NCBI GenBank assembly: GCA_946699065.1
Contig: CAMPDV010000219.1
Location: 1 to 64,000 of the forward strand
Direction: 5' to 3'
DNA from: Loxodes magnus
Lineage: Eukaryota; Ciliophora; Karyorelictea; Loxodida; Loxodidae
Length of the DNA: 64,000 nt
The position numbers were made by a program, and so were the translations under genes. The notes beneath the pieces are model-generated. The model searched no databases, was not told where the DNA came from, and was given only the letters and a program-made list of their open reading frames with translations. Below are positions 10,844 through 24,902 of this stretch, one piece after another (positions within the stretch are counted from its first letter, which is position 1; each line of letters starts with the position of its first letter).

Positions 10844-13626
10844 ATATAAACTAGTCGTACCTAATGGTACCTAGTTATAGAGAGAAAAAGTACCCATTAT
10901 TACCTAGTCATAACGAGAAATAGTACCTAATAGTACCTAGTAGTAGTACCTAGTTGAACTTAGTCGTACCAAGTTGTACCGAGAAGTTTTACCTAGTAGA
11001 ACCTAGTCGTACCTATTAGTACCTAGTTACAAAGAGAAATATTACCTATTAGTACCTAGTAGTATTTATTTGAACCGTGTCGTACCTAGTCGTACCTAGT
11101 CGTACCTAGTCGTACCTATTCGTACCTAGTTGTACCGAGAAGTTTTACCTAGTAGAACTTAGTCGTACCTAGTTGTACCGAGTAGCAACATAGTCATATA
11201 TATTAGTACCTAGTTATTACGAGAAATATTACCTATTAGTACCTAGTTGTTACGAGTAGTAGTACCTATTTGAACATAGTCGTACCTAGTCGTACCTAAT
11301 ATAAACTAGTCGTACCTAATAGTACCTAGTTATAGCGAGAAAAAGTACCCATTATTACCTAGTCATAACGAGAAATAGTACCTAATAGTACCTAGTAGTA
11401 GTACCTAGTTGAACTTAGTCGTACCAAGTTGTACTGAGAAGTTGTACCTAGTAGAACCAAGTCGTACCTATTAGTACCTAGTTACAAAGAGAAATATTAC
11501 CTATTAGTACCTAGTAGTAGTATTTATTTGAACCGTGTCGTACCTAGTCGTACCTAGTCGTACCTAGTCGTACCTATTCGTACCTAGTTGTACCGAGAAG
11601 TTTTACCTAGTAGAACTTAGTCGTACCTAGTTGTACCAAGAAGTTGTACCTAATAGTACGTTGTAGTGTCTATTAGTACCAAGTCATAACAAGAAATAGT
11701 ACTTATTAATACCTATTCGTACCGAGTAATAGTACCTAGTAGAACTTAGTCGTACCTAGTTGTATCTAGTAGAACCTAGTCGTACCTATTAGTACCTAGT
11801 TATTACGAGAAATATTACCTATTAGTACCTAGTTGTTACGAGTAGTAGTACCTATTTGAACATAGTCGTACCTAGTCGTACCTAATATAAACTAGTCGTA
11901 CCTAATGGTACCTAGTTATAGCGAGAAAAAGTACCCATTATTACCTAGTCATAACGAGAAATAGTACCTAATAGTACCTAGTAGAACCTAGTTGAACTTA
12001 GTCGTACCAAGTTGTACCGAGAAGTTTTACCTAGTAGAACCTAGTCGTACCTATTAGTACCTAGTTATAAAGAGAAATATTACCTATTAGTACCTAGTAG
12101 TATTTATTTGAACCGTGTCGTACCTAGTCGTACCTAGTCGTACCTAGTCGTACCTATTCGTACCTAGTTGTACCGAGAAGTTTTACCTAGTAGAACTTAG
12201 TCGTACCTAGTTGTACCGAGTAGCAACATAGTCATATATATTAGTACCTAGTTATTACGAGAAATATTACCTATTAGTACCTAGTTGTTACGAGTAGTAG
12301 TACCTATTTGAACATAGTCGTACCTAGTCGTACCTAATATAAACTAGTCGTACCTAATAGTACCTAGTTATAGCGAGAAAAAGTACCCATTATTACCTAG
12401 TCATAACGAGAAATAGTACCTAATAGTACCTAGTAGTAGTACCTAGTTGAACTTAGTCGTACCAAGTTGTACCGAGAAGTTGTACCTAGTAGAACCAAGT
12501 CGTACCTATTAGTACCTAGTTACAAAGAGAAATATTACCTATTAGTACCTAGTAGTAGTATTTATTTGAACCGTGTCGTACCTAGTCGTACCTAGTCGTA
12601 CCTAGTCGTACCTATTCGTACCTAGTTGTACCGAGAAGTTTTACCTAGTAGAACTTAGTCGTACCTAGTTGTACCGAGTAGCAACATAGTCATATATATT
12701 AGTACCTAGTTATTACGAGAAATATTACCTATTAGTACCTAGTTGTTACGAGTAGTAGTACCTATTTGAACATAGTCGTACCTAGTCGTACCTAATATAA
12801 ACTAGTCGTACCTAATAGTACCTAGTTATAGCGAGAAAAAGTACCCATTATTACCTAGTCATAACGAGAAATAGTACCTAATAGTACCTATTAGTAGTAC
12901 CTAGTTGAACTTAGTCGTACCAAGTTGTACCGAGAAGTTGTACCTAGTAGAACCAAGTCGTACCTATTAGTACCTAGTTACAAAGAGAAATATTACCTAT
13001 TAGTACCTAGTAGTAGTATTTATTTGAACCGTGTCGTACCTAGTCGTACCTAGTCGTACCTAGTCGTACCTATTCGTACCTAGATGTACCGAGAAGTTTT
13101 ACCTAGTAGAACTTAGTCGTACCTAGTTGTACCAAGAAGTTTTGCCTAATAGTACGTTGTAGTGTCTATTAGTACCTAGTTAAAACAAGAAATAGTACTT
13201 ATTAATACCTATTCGTACCGAGTAATAGTACCTAGTAGAACTTAGTCGTACCTAGTTGTATCTAGTAGAACCTAGTCGTACCTATTAGTACCTAGTTGAA
13301 ACGAGAAATATTACCTATTAGTACCTAGTTATAACGAGTAGTAGTACCTAATTGAACCTAGTCGTACCTAGTTGTACCAAGAAGTTGTACCTAATAGTAC
13401 ATAGTCGTACCTATTAGTACCTAGTTATAACGAGAAATAGTACTTATTAATACCTATTCGTACCGAGTAATAGTACCTAGTAGAACTTAGTCGTACCTAG
13501 TTGTACCGAGTAGCAACATAGTCGTATATATTAGTACCTAGTTATTACGAGAAATATTACCTATTAGTAACTCGTTGTTACGAGTAGTAGTACCTATTTG
13601 AACATAGTCGTACCTAGTCGTACCTA
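10844..13626. repeat. 2,783-bp HOR, copy A
   Basis: Runs landmark to landmark as 455, 586, 452, 458 and 832 bp. Places checked against copy B (+2783) were identical, including distinctive variants: AACTCGTTGTTACGAG at the start, CCAAGTCATAACAAG after GTACGTTGTAG (about 11,690), CCTAGTAGAACCTAG (about 11,980) and CCTATTAGTAG (about 12,888). Confidence 0.92.
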
Positions 13627-16409
13627 ATATAAACTAGTCGTACCTAATGGTACCTAGTTATAGAGAGAAAAAGTACCCATTATTACCTAGTCATAACGAG
13701 AAATAGTACCTAATAGTACCTAGTAGTAGTACCTAGTTGAACTTAGTCGTACCAAGTTGTACCGAGAAGTTTTACCTAGTAGAACCTAGTCGTACCTATT
13801 AGTACCTAGTTACAAAGAGAAATATTACCTATTAGTACCTAGTAGTATTTATTTGAACCGTGTCGTACCTAGTCGTACCTAGTCGTACCTAGTCGTACCT
13901 ATTCGTACCTAGTTGTACCGAGAAGTTTTACCTAGTAGAACTTAGTCGTACCTAGTTGTACCGAGTAGCAACATAGTCATATATATTAGTACCTAGTTAT
14001 TACGAGAAATATTACCTATTAGTACCTAGTTGTTACGAGTAGTAGTACCTATTTGAACATAGTCGTACCTAGTCGTACCTAATATAAACTAGTCGTACCT
14101 AATAGTACCTAGTTATAGCGAGAAAAAGTACCCATTATTACCTAGTCATAACGAGAAATAGTACCTAATAGTACCTAGTAGTAGTACCTAGTTGAACTTA
14201 GTCGTACCAAGTTGTACTGAGAAGTTGTACCTAGTAGAACCAAGTCGTACCTATTAGTACCTAGTTACAAAGAGAAATATTACCTATTAGTACCTAGTAG
14301 TAGTATTTATTTGAACCGTGTCGTACCTAGTCGTACCTAGTCGTACCTAGTCGTACCTATTCGTACCTAGTTGTACCGAGAAGTTTTACCTAGTAGAACT
14401 TAGTCGTACCTAGTTGTACCAAGAAGTTGTACCTAATAGTACGTTGTAGTGTCTATTAGTACCAAGTCATAACAAGAAATAGTACTTATTAATACCTATT
14501 CGTACCGAGTAATAGTACCTAGTAGAACTTAGTCGTACCTAGTTGTATCTAGTAGAACCTAGTCGTACCTATTAGTACCTAGTTATTACGAGAAATATTA
14601 CCTATTAGTACCTAGTTGTTACGAGTAGTAGTACCTATTTGAACATAGTCGTACCTAGTCGTACCTAATATAAACTAGTCGTACCTAATGGTACCTAGTT
14701 ATAGCGAGAAAAAGTACCCATTATTACCTAGTCATAACGAGAAATAGTACCTAATAGTACCTAGTAGAACCTAGTTGAACTTAGTCGTACCAAGTTGTAC
14801 CGAGAAGTTTTACCTAGTAGAACCTAGTCGTACCTATTAGTACCTAGTTATAAAGAGAAATATTACCTATTAGTACCTAGTAGTATTTATTTGAACCGTG
14901 TCGTACCTAGTCGTACCTAGTCGTACCTAGTCGTACCTATTCGTACCTAGTTGTACCGAGAAGTTTTACCTAGTAGAACTTAGTCGTACCTAGTTGTACC
15001 GAGTAGCAACATAGTCATATATATTAGTACCTAGTTATTACGAGAAATATTACCTATTAGTACCTAGTTGTTACGAGTAGTAGTACCTATTTGAACATAG
15101 TCGTACCTAGTCGTACCTAATATAAACTAGTCGTACCTAATAGTACCTAGTTATAGCGAGAAAAAGTACCCATTATTACCTAGTCATAACGAGAAATAGT
15201 ACCTAATAGTACCTAGTAGTAGTACCTAGTTGAACTTAGTCGTACCAAGTTGTACCGAGAAGTTGTACCTAGTAGAACCAAGTCGTACCTATTAGTACCT
15301 AGTTACAAAGAGAAATATTACCTATTAGTACCTAGTAGTAGTATTTATTTGAACCGTGTCGTACCTAGTCGTACCTAGTCGTACCTAGTCGTACCTATTC
15401 GTACCTAGTTGTACCGAGAAGTTTTACCTAGTAGAACTTAGTCGTACCTAGTTGTACCGAGTAGCAACATAGTCATATATATTAGTACCTAGTTATTACG
15501 AGAAATATTACCTATTAGTACCTAGTTGTTACGAGTAGTAGTACCTATTTGAACATAGTCGTACCTAGTCGTACCTAATATAAACTAGTCGTACCTAATA
15601 GTACCTAGTTATAGCGAGAAAAAGTACCCATTATTACCTAGTCATAACGAGAAATAGTACCTAATAGTACCTATTAGTAGTACCTAGTTGAACTTAGTCG
15701 TACCAAGTTGTACCGAGAAGTTGTACCTAGTAGAACCAAGTCGTACCTATTAGTACCTAGTTACAAAGAGAAATATTACCTATTAGTACCTAGTAGTAGT
15801 ATTTATTTGAACCGTGTCGTACCTAGTCGTACCTAGTCGTACCTAGTCGTACCTATTCGTACCTAGATGTACCGAGAAGTTTTACCTAGTAGAACTTAGT
15901 CGTACCTAGTTGTACCAAGAAGTTTTGCCTAATAGTACGTTGTAGTGTCTATTAGTACCTAGTTAAAACAAGAAATAGTACTTATTAATACCTATTCGTA
16001 CCGAGTAATAGTACCTAGTAGAACTTAGTCGTACCTAGTTGTATCTAGTAGAACCTAGTCGTACCTATTAGTACCTAGTTGAAACGAGAAATATTACCTA
16101 TTAGTACCTAGTTATAACGAGTAGTAGTACCTAATTGAACCTAGTCGTACCTAGTTGTACCAAGAAGTTGTACCTAATAGTACATAGTCGTACCTATTAG
16201 TACCTAGTTATAACGAGAAATAGTACTTATTAATACCTATTCGTACCGAGTAATAGTACCTAGTAGAACTTAGTCGTACCTAGTTGTACCGAGTAGCAAC
16301 ATAGTCGTATATATTAGTACCTAGTTATTACGAGAAATATTACCTATTAGTAACTCGTTGTTACGAGTAGTAGTACCTATTTGAACATAGTCGTACCTAG
16401 TCGTACCTA
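13627..16409. repeat. 2,783-bp HOR, copy B
   Basis: Same length to the base as copy A and identical wherever I compared the two, so the duplication looks recent or well homogenised. It ends in the 832-bp unit with TTGCCTAATAG, TAAAACAAG, TGTATCTAG and TTGAAACGAG. Confidence 0.92.
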
Positions 16410-18928
16410 ATATAAACTAGTCGTACCTAATGGTACCTAGTTATAGAGAGAAAAAGTACCCATTATTACCTAGTCATAACGAGAAATAGTACCTAATAGT
16501 ACCTAGTAGTAGTACCTAGTTGAACTTAGTCGTACCAAGTTGTACCGAGAAGTTTTACCTAGTAGAACCTAGTCGTACCTATTAGTACCTAGTTACAAAG
16601 AGAAATATTACCTATTAGTACCTAGTAGTATTTATTTGAACCGTGTCGTACCTAGTCGTACCTAGTCGTACCTAGTCGTACCTATTCGTACCTAGTTGTA
16701 CCGAGAAGTTTTACCTAGTAGAACTTAGTCGTACCTAGTTGTACCGAGTAGCAACATAGTCATATATATTAGTACCTAGTTATTACGAGAAATATTACCT
16801 ATTAGTACCTAGTTGTTACGAGTAGTAGTACCTATTTGAACATAGTCGTACCTAGTCGTACCTAATATAAACTAGTCGTACCTAATGGTACCTAGTTATA
16901 GCGAGAAAAAGTACCCATTATTACCTAGTCATAACGAGAAATAGTACCTAATAGTACCTAGTAGTAGTACCTAGTTGAACTTAGTCGTACCAAGTTGTAC
17001 TGAGAAGTTGTACCTAGTAGAACCAAGTCGTACCTATTAGTACCTAGTTACAAAGAGAAATATTACCTATTAGTACCTAGTAGTAGTATTTATTTGAACC
17101 GTGTCGTACCTAGTCGTACCTAGTCGTACCTAGTCGTACCTATTCGTACCTAGTTGTACCGAGAAGTTTTACCTAGTAGAACTTAGTCGTACCTAGTTGT
17201 ACCAAGAAGTTGTACCTAATAGTACGTTGTAGTGTCTATTAGTACCAAGTCATAACAAGAAATAGTACTTATTAATACCTATTCGTACCGAGTAATAGTA
17301 CCTAGTAGAACTTAGTCGTACCTAGTTGTACCGAGTAGAAACATAGTCATATATATTAGTACCTAGTTATTACGAGAAATATTACCTATTAGTACCTAGT
17401 AGTATTTATTTGAACCGTGTCGTACCTAGTCGTACCTAGTCGTACCTAGTCGTACCTATTCGTACCTAGTTGTACCGAGAAGTTTTACCTAGTAGAACTT
17501 AGTCGTACCTAGTTGTACCGAGTAGCAACATAGTCATATATATTAGTACCTAGTTATTACGAGAAATATTACCTATTAGTACCTAGTTGTTACGAGTAGT
17601 AGTACCTATTTGAACATAGTCGTACCTAGTCGTACCTAATATAAACTAGTCGTACCTAATAGTACCTAGTTATAGAGAGAAAAAGTACCCATTATTACCT
17701 AGTCATAACGAGAAATAGTACCTAATAGTACCTAGTAGTAGTACCTAGTTGAACTTAGTCGTACCAAGTTGTACCGAGAAGTTGTACCTAGTAGAACCAA
17801 GTCGTACCTATTAGTACCTAGTTACAAAGAGAAATATTACCTATTAGTACCTAGTAGTAGTATTTATTTGAACCGTGTCGTACCTAGTCGTACCTAGTCG
17901 TACCTAGTCGTACCTATTCGTACCTAGTTGTACCGAGAAGTTTTACCTAGTAGAACTTAGTCGTACCTAGTTGTACCGAGTAGCAACATAGTCATATATA
18001 TTAGTACCTAGTTATTACGAGAAATATTACCTATTAGTACCTATTTGTTACGAGTAGTAGTACCTATTTGAACATAGTCGTACCTAGTCGTACCTAATAT
18101 AAACTAGTCGTACCTAATAGTACCTAGTTATAGCGAGAAAAAGTACCCATTATTACCTAGTCATAACGAGAAATAGTACCTAATAGTACCTATTAGTAGT
18201 ACCTAGTTGAACTTAGTCGTACCAAGTTGTACCGAGAAGTTGTACCTAGTAGAACCAAGTCGTACCTATTAGTACCTAGTTACAAAGAGAAATATTACCT
18301 ATTAGTACCTAGTAGTAGTATTTATTTGAACCGTGTCGTACCTAGTCGTACCTAGTCGTACCTAGTCGTACCTATTCGTACCTAGATGTACCGAGAAGTT
18401 TTACCTAGTAGAACTTAGTCGTACCTAGTTGTACCAAGAAGTTTTGCCTAATAGTACGTTGTAGTGTCTATTAGTACCTAGTTAAAACAAGAAATAGTAC
18501 TTATTAATACCTATTCGTACCGAGTAATAGTACCTAGTAGAACTTAGTCGTACCTAGTTGTATCTAGTAGAACCTAGTCGTACCTATTAGTACCTAGTTG
18601 AAACGAGAAATATTACCTATTAGTACCTAGTTATAACGAGTAGTAGTACCTAATTGAACCTAGTCGTACCTAGTTGTACCAAGAAGTTGTACCTAATAGT
18701 ACATAGTCGTACCTATTAGTACCTAGTTATAACGAGAAATAGTACTTATTAATACCTATTCGTACCGAGTAATAGTACCTAGTAGAACTTAGTCGTACCT
18801 AGTTGTACCGAGTAGCAACATAGTCGTATATATTAGTACCTAGTTATTACGAGAAATATTACCTATTAGTAACTCGTTGTTACGAGTAGTAGTACCTATT
18901 TGAACATAGTCGTACCTAGTCGTACCTA
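16410..18928. repeat. 2,783-bp HOR, copy C, shortened by 264 bp
   Basis: Spacings are 455, 774, 458 and 832. The 586+452 pair is replaced by 774, a loss of 264 bp. The rest follows copies A and B, but landmark unit 16865 has AATGGTACC where A and B have AATAGTACC, a variant shared with copy D (19384). Copies C and D are therefore closer to each other at that unit. Confidence 0.9.
17385..17402. other. Deletion junction (264 bp lost) in HOR copy C
   Basis: Here ATTACCTATTAGTACCTAG is followed directly by TAGTATTTATTTG. In copies A and B the same left flank leads into TTGTTACGAG and a whole landmark, and the right flank comes 264 bp later after another ATTACCTATTAGTACCTAG. The breakpoint lies within this direct repeat, which is what unequal exchange or slippage between the two occurrences would leave. 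Confidence 0.85.
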
Positions 18929-20556
18929 ATATAAACTAGTCGTACCTAATGGTACCTAGTTATAGAGAGAAAAAGTACCCATTATTACCTAGTCATAACG
19001 AGAAATAGTACCTAATAGTACCTAGTAGTAGTACCTAGTTGAACTTAGTCGTACCAAGTTGTACCGAGAAGTTTTACCTAGTAGAACCTAGTCGTACCTA
19101 TTAGTACCTAGTTACAAAGAGAAATATTACCTATTAGTACCTAGTAGTATTTATTTGAACCGTGTCGTACCTAGTCGTACCTAGTCGTACCTAGTCGTAC
19201 CTATTCGTACCTAGTTGTACCGAGAAGTTTTACCTAGTAGAACTTAGTCGTACCTAGTTGTACCGAGTAGCAACATAGTCATATATATTAGTACCTAGTT
19301 ATTACGAGAAATATTACCTATTAGTACCTAGTTGTTACGAGTAGTAGTACCTATTTGAACATAGTCGTACCTAGTCGTACCTAATATAAACTAGTCGTAC
19401 CTAATGGTACCTAGTTATAGCGAGAAAAAGTACCCATTATTACCTAGTCATAACGAGAAATAGTACCTAATAGTACCTAGTAGTAGTACCTAGTTGAACT
19501 TAGTCGTACCAAGTTGTACTGAGAAGTTGTACCTAGTAGAACCAAGTCGTACCTATTAGTACCTAGTTACAAAGAGAAATATTACCTATTAGTACCTAGT
19601 AGTAGTATTTATTTGAACCGTGTCGTACCTAGTCGTACCTAGTCGTACCTAGTCGTACCTATTCGTACCTAGTTGTACCGAGAAGTTTTACCTAGTAGAA
19701 CTTAGTCGTACCTAGTTGTACCAAGAAGTTGTACCTAATAGTACGTTGTAGTGTCTATTAGTACCAAGTCATAACAAGAAATAGTACTTATTAATACCTA
19801 TTCGTACCGAGTAATAGTACCTAGTAGAACTTAGTCGTACCTAGTTGTACCGAGTAGCAACATAGTCATATATATTAGTACCTAGTTATTACGAGAAATA
19901 TTACCTATTAGTACCTAGTTGTTACGAGTAGTAGTACCTATTTGAACATAGTCGTACCTAGTCGTACCTAATATAAACTAGTCGTACCTAATGGTACCTA
20001 GTTATAGCGAGAAAAAGTACCCATTATTACCTAGTCATAACGAGAAATAGTACCTAATAGTACCTATTAGTAGTACCTAGTTGAACTTAGTCGTACCAAG
20101 TTGTACCGAGAAGTTGTACCTAGTAGAACCAAGTCGTACCTATTAGTACCTAGTTACAAAGAGAAATATTACCTATTAGTACCTAGTAGTAGTATTTATT
20201 TGAACCGTGTCGTACCTAGTCGTACCTAGTCGTACCTAGTCGTACCTATTCGTACCTAGTTGTACCGAGAAGTTTTACCTAGTAGAACTTAGTCGTACCT
20301 AGTTGTAGCAAGAAGTTGTACCTAATAGTACGTTGTAGTGTCTATTAGTACCAAGTCATAACAAGAAATAGTACTTATTAATACCTATTCGTACCGAGTA
20401 ATAGTACCTAGTAGAACTTAGTCGTACCTAGTTGTATCTAGTAGAACCTAGTCGTACCTATTAGTACCTAGTTATTACGAGAAATATTACCTATTAGTAC
20501 CTAGTTGTTACGAGTAGTAGTACCTATTTGAACATAGTCGTACCTAGTCGTACCTA
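18929..20556. repeat. 2,783-bp HOR, copy D, with an extra 587-bp unit
   Basis: Spacings are 455, 587, 586 and then 452, against 455, 586, 452 in copies A and B, so one additional 586-type unit (19384-19970 or 19971-20556) is present. The 19971 unit has the private variant TTGTAGCAAGAAG near 20,305. The copy passes into region 3 without a break, and the unit at 20557 is the same kind as 14668 and 11885. Confidence 0.85.
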
Positions 20557-22727
20557 ATATAAACTAGTCGTACCTAATGGTACCTAGTTATAGCGAGAAA
20601 AAGTACCCATTATTACCTAGTCATAACGAGAAATAGTACCTAATAGTACCTAGTAGAACCTAGTTGAACTTAGTCGTACCAAGTTGTACCGAGAAGTTTT
20701 ACCTAGTAGAACCTAGTCGTACCTATTAGTACCTAGTTATAAAGAGAAATATTACCTATTAGTACCTAGTAGTATTTATTTGAACCGTGTCGTACCTAGT
20801 CGTACCTAGTCGTACCTAGTCGTACCTATTCGTACCTAGTTGTACCGAGAAGTTTTACCTAGTAGAACTTAGTCGTACCTAGTTGTACCTAGTAGCAACA
20901 TAGTCATATATATTAGTACCTAGTTATTACGAGAAATATTACCTATTAGTACCTAGTTGTTACGAGTAGTAGTACCTATTTGAACATAGTCGTACCTAGT
21001 CGTACCTAATATAAACTAGTCGTACCTAATAGTACCTAGTTATAGCGAGAAAAAGTACCCATTATTACCTAGTCATAACGAGAAATAGTACCTAATAGTA
21101 CCTAGTAGTAGTACCTAGTTGAACTTAGTCGTACCAAGTTGTACCGAGAAGTTGTACATAGTAGAACCAAGTCGTACCTATTAGTACCTAGTTACAAAGA
21201 GAAATATTACCTATTAGTACCTAGTAGTAGTATTTATTTGAACCGTGTCGTACCTAGTCGTACCTATTTGTACCTAGTTGAAACGAGAAATATTACCTAT
21301 TAGTACCTAGTTGTAACGAGTAGTAGTACCTAATTGAACCTAGTCGTACCTAGTTGTACCAAGAAGTTGTACCTAATAGTACATAGTCGTACCTATTAGT
21401 ACATAGTTATAACGAGAAATAGTACTTATTAATACCTATACGTACCGAGTAATAGTACCTAGTAGAACTTAGTCGTACCTCGTTGTACCGAGTAGCAACA
21501 TAGTCGTATATATTAGTACCTAGTTATTACGAGAAATATTACCTATTAGTACCTAGTTGTTACGAGTAGTAGTACCTATTTGAACATAGTCGTACCTAGT
21601 CGTACCTAATATAAACTAGTCGTACCTAATGGTACCTAGTTATAGAGAGAAAAAGTACCCATTATTACCTAGTCATAACGAGAAATAGTACCTAATAGTA
21701 CCTAGTAGAACCTAGTTGAACTTAGTCGTACCAAGTTGTACCGAGAAGTTGTACCTAGTAGAACCAAGTCGTACCTATTAGTACCTAGTTACAAAGAGAA
21801 ATATTACCTATTAGTACCTAGTAGTAGTATTTATTTGAACCGTGTCGTACCTAGTCGTACCTAGTCGTACCTATTCGTACCTAGTTGTACCGAGAAGTTT
21901 TACCTAGTAGAACTTAGTCGTACCTAGTTGTACCAAGAAGTTGTACCTAATAGTACATAGTCGTACCTATTAGTACCTAGTTATAACGAGAAATAGTACT
22001 TATTAATACCTATTCGTACCGAGTAATAGTACCTAGTAGAACTTAGTCGTACCTATTAGTACCTAGTTACAAAGAGAAATTCTACCTATTAGTACCTAGT
22101 TGTTACGAGTAGTAGTACCTATTTGAACATAGTCGTACCTAGTCGTACCTAATATAAACTAGTCGTACCTAATGGTACCTAGTTATAGAGAGAAAAAGTA
22201 CCCATTATTACCTAGTCATAACGAGAAATAGTACCTAAACGTACCTAGTAGTAGTACCTAGTTGAACTTAGTCGTACCAAGTTGTACCGAGAAGTTGTAC
22301 CTAGTAGAACCTAGTCGTACCTATTAGTACCTAGTTACAAAGAGAAATATTACCTATTAGTACCTAGTAGTAGTATTTATTTGAACCGTGTCGTACCTAG
22401 TCGTACCTAGTCGTACCTATTCGTACCTAGTTGTACCGAGAAGTTTTACCTAGTAGAACTTAGTCGTACCTAGTTGTACCAAGAAGTTGTACCTAATAGT
22501 ACGTTGTAGTGTCTATTAGTACCAAGTCATAACAAGAAATAGTACTTATTAATACCTATTCGTACCGAGTAATAGTACCTAGTAGAACTTAGTCGTACCT
22601 AGTTGTATCTAGTAGAACCTAGTCGTACCTATTAGTACCTAGTTATTACGAGAAATATTACCTATTAGTACCTAGTTGTTACGAGTAGTAGTACCTATTT
22701 GAACATAGTCGTACCTAGTCGTACCTA
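20557..22727. repeat. 2,171-bp HOR, copy 1
   Basis: Units of 452, 600, 543 and 576 bp. Distinctive markers are CCTAGTAGAACCTAG near 20,650, GTACATAGTAG near 21,156, CCTCGTTGTACCGAG near 21,480 and GAAATTCTACC near 22,077. Confidence 0.88.
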
Positions 22728-24902
22728 ATATAAACTAGTCGTACCTAATGGTACCTAGTTATAGCGAGAAAAAGTACCCATTATTACCTAGTCATAACGA
22801 GAAATAGTACCTAATAGTACCTAGTAGAACCTAGTTGAACTTAGTCGTACCAAGTTGTACCGAGAAGTTTTACCTAGTAGAACCTAGTCGTACCTATTAG
22901 TACCTAGTTATAAAGAGAAATATTACCTATTAGTACCTAGTAGTATTTATTTGAAACGTGTCGTACCTAGTCGTACCTAGTCGTACCTAGTCGTACCTAT
23001 TCGTACCTAGTTGTACCGAGAAGTTTTACCTAGTAGAACTTAGTCGTACCTAGTTGTACCTAGTAGCAACATAGTCATATATATTAGTACCTAGTTATTA
23101 CGAGAAATATTACCTATTAGTACCTAGTTGTTACGAGTAGTAGTACCTATTTGAACATAGTCGTACCTAGTCGTACCTAATATAAACTAGTCGTACCTAA
23201 TAGTACCTAGTTATAGCGAGAAAAAGTACCCATTATTACCTAGTCATAACGAGAAATAGTACCTAATAGTACCTAGTAGTAGTACCTAGTTGAACTTAGT
23301 CGTACCAAGTTGTACCGAGAAGTTGTACATAGTAGAACCAAGTCGTACCTATTAGTACCTAGTTACAAAGAGAAATATTACCTATTAGTACCTAGTAGTA
23401 GTATTTATTTGAACCGTGTCGTACCTAGTCGTACCTATTTGTACCTAGTTGAAACGAGAAATATTACCTATTAGTACCTAGTTGTAACGAGTAGTAGTAC
23501 CTAATTGAACCTAGTCGTACCTAGTTGTACCAAGAAGTTGTACCTAATAGTACATAGTCGTACCTATTAGTACATAGTTATAACGAGAAATAGTACTTAT
23601 TAATACCTATTCGTACCGAGTAATAGTACCTAGTAGAACTTAGTCGTACCTCGTTGTACCGAGTAGCAACATAGTCGTATATATTAGTACCTAGTTATTA
23701 CGAGAAATATTACCTATTAGTACCTAGTTGTTACGAGTAGTAGTACCTATTTGAACATAGTCGTACCTAGTCGTACCTAATATAAACTAGTCGTACCTAA
23801 TAGTACCTAGTTATAGAGAGAAAAAGTACCCATTATTACCTAGTCATAACGAGAAATAGTACCTAATAGTACCTAGTAGTAGTACCTAGTTGAACTTAGT
23901 CGTACCAAGTTGTACCGAGAAGTTGTACCTAGTAGAACCAAGTCGTACCTATTAGTACCTAGTTACAAAGAGAAATATTACCTATTAGTACCTAGTAGTA
24001 GTATTTATTTGAACCGTGTCGTACCTAGTCGTACCTAGTCGTACCTATTCGTACCTAGTTGTACCGAGAAGTTTTACCTAGTAGAACTTAGTCGTACCTA
24101 GTTGTACCAAGAAGTTGTACCTAATAGTACATAGTCGTACCTATTAGTACCTAGTTATAACGAGAAATAGTACTTATTAATACCTATTCGTACCGAGTAA
24201 TAGTACCTAGTAGAACTTAGTCGTACCTATTAGTACCTAGTTACAAAGAGAAATTCTACCTATTAGTACCTAGTTGTTACGAGTAGTAGTACCTATTTGA
24301 ACATAGTCGTACCTAGTCGTACCTAATATAAACTAGTCGTACCTAATGGTACCTAGTTATAGAGAGAAAAAGTACCCATTATTACCTAGTCATAACGAGA
24401 AATAGTACCTAAACGTACCTAGTAGTAGTACCTAGTTGAACTTAGTCGTACCAAGTTGTACCGAGAAGTTGTACCTAGTAGAACCTAGTCGTACCTATTA
24501 GTACCTAGTTACAAAGAGAAATATTACCTATTAGTACCTAGTAGTAGTATTTATTTGAACCGTGTCGTACCTAGTCGTACCTAGTCGTACCTATTCGTAC
24601 CTAGTTGTACCGAGAAGTTTTACCTAGTAGAACTTAGTCGTACCTAGTTGTACCAAGAAGTTGTACCTAATAGTACGTTGTAGTGTCTATTAGTACCAAG
24701 TCATAACAAGAAATAGTACTTATTAATACCTATTCGTACCGTGTAATAGTACCTAGTAGAACTTAGTCGTACCTAGTTGTACCGAGTAGCAACATAGTCA
24801 TATATATTAGTACCTAGTTATTACGAGAAATATTACCTATTAGTACCTAGTTGTTACGAGTAGTAGTACCTATTTGAACATAGTCGTACCTAGTCGTACC
24901 TA
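22728..24902. repeat. 2,175-bp HOR, copy 2
   Basis: Units of 452, 600, 546 and 577 bp in the same order as copy 1, sharing GTACATAGTAG, CCTCGTTGTACCGAG and GAAATTCTACC. Differences include GAAACGTGTCG for GAACCGTGTCG near 22,955 and CCGTGTAATAG for CCGAGTAATAG near 24,740. In the 23780 unit AATAG replaces AATGG, and CCTAGTAGTAG replaces CCTAGTAGAACC. Confidence 0.88.

Larger units (their letters stand above)
10311..20556. repeat. Region 2: 2,783-bp higher-order repeat array
   Basis: Landmarks fall at 10844, 11299, 11885, 12337, 12795, 13627, 14082, 14668, 15120, 15578, 16410, 16865, 17639, 18097, 18929, 19384 and 19971. The spacing series 455-586-452-458-832 repeats exactly, giving a period of 2,783 bp. 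Just before the first full copy, the 10042-10844 spacing is 802 rather than 832. It lacks three decamers around 10,498, where CGTACCTATTAG follows directly where other copies have TGTATCTAGTAGAACC. Confidence 0.92.
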
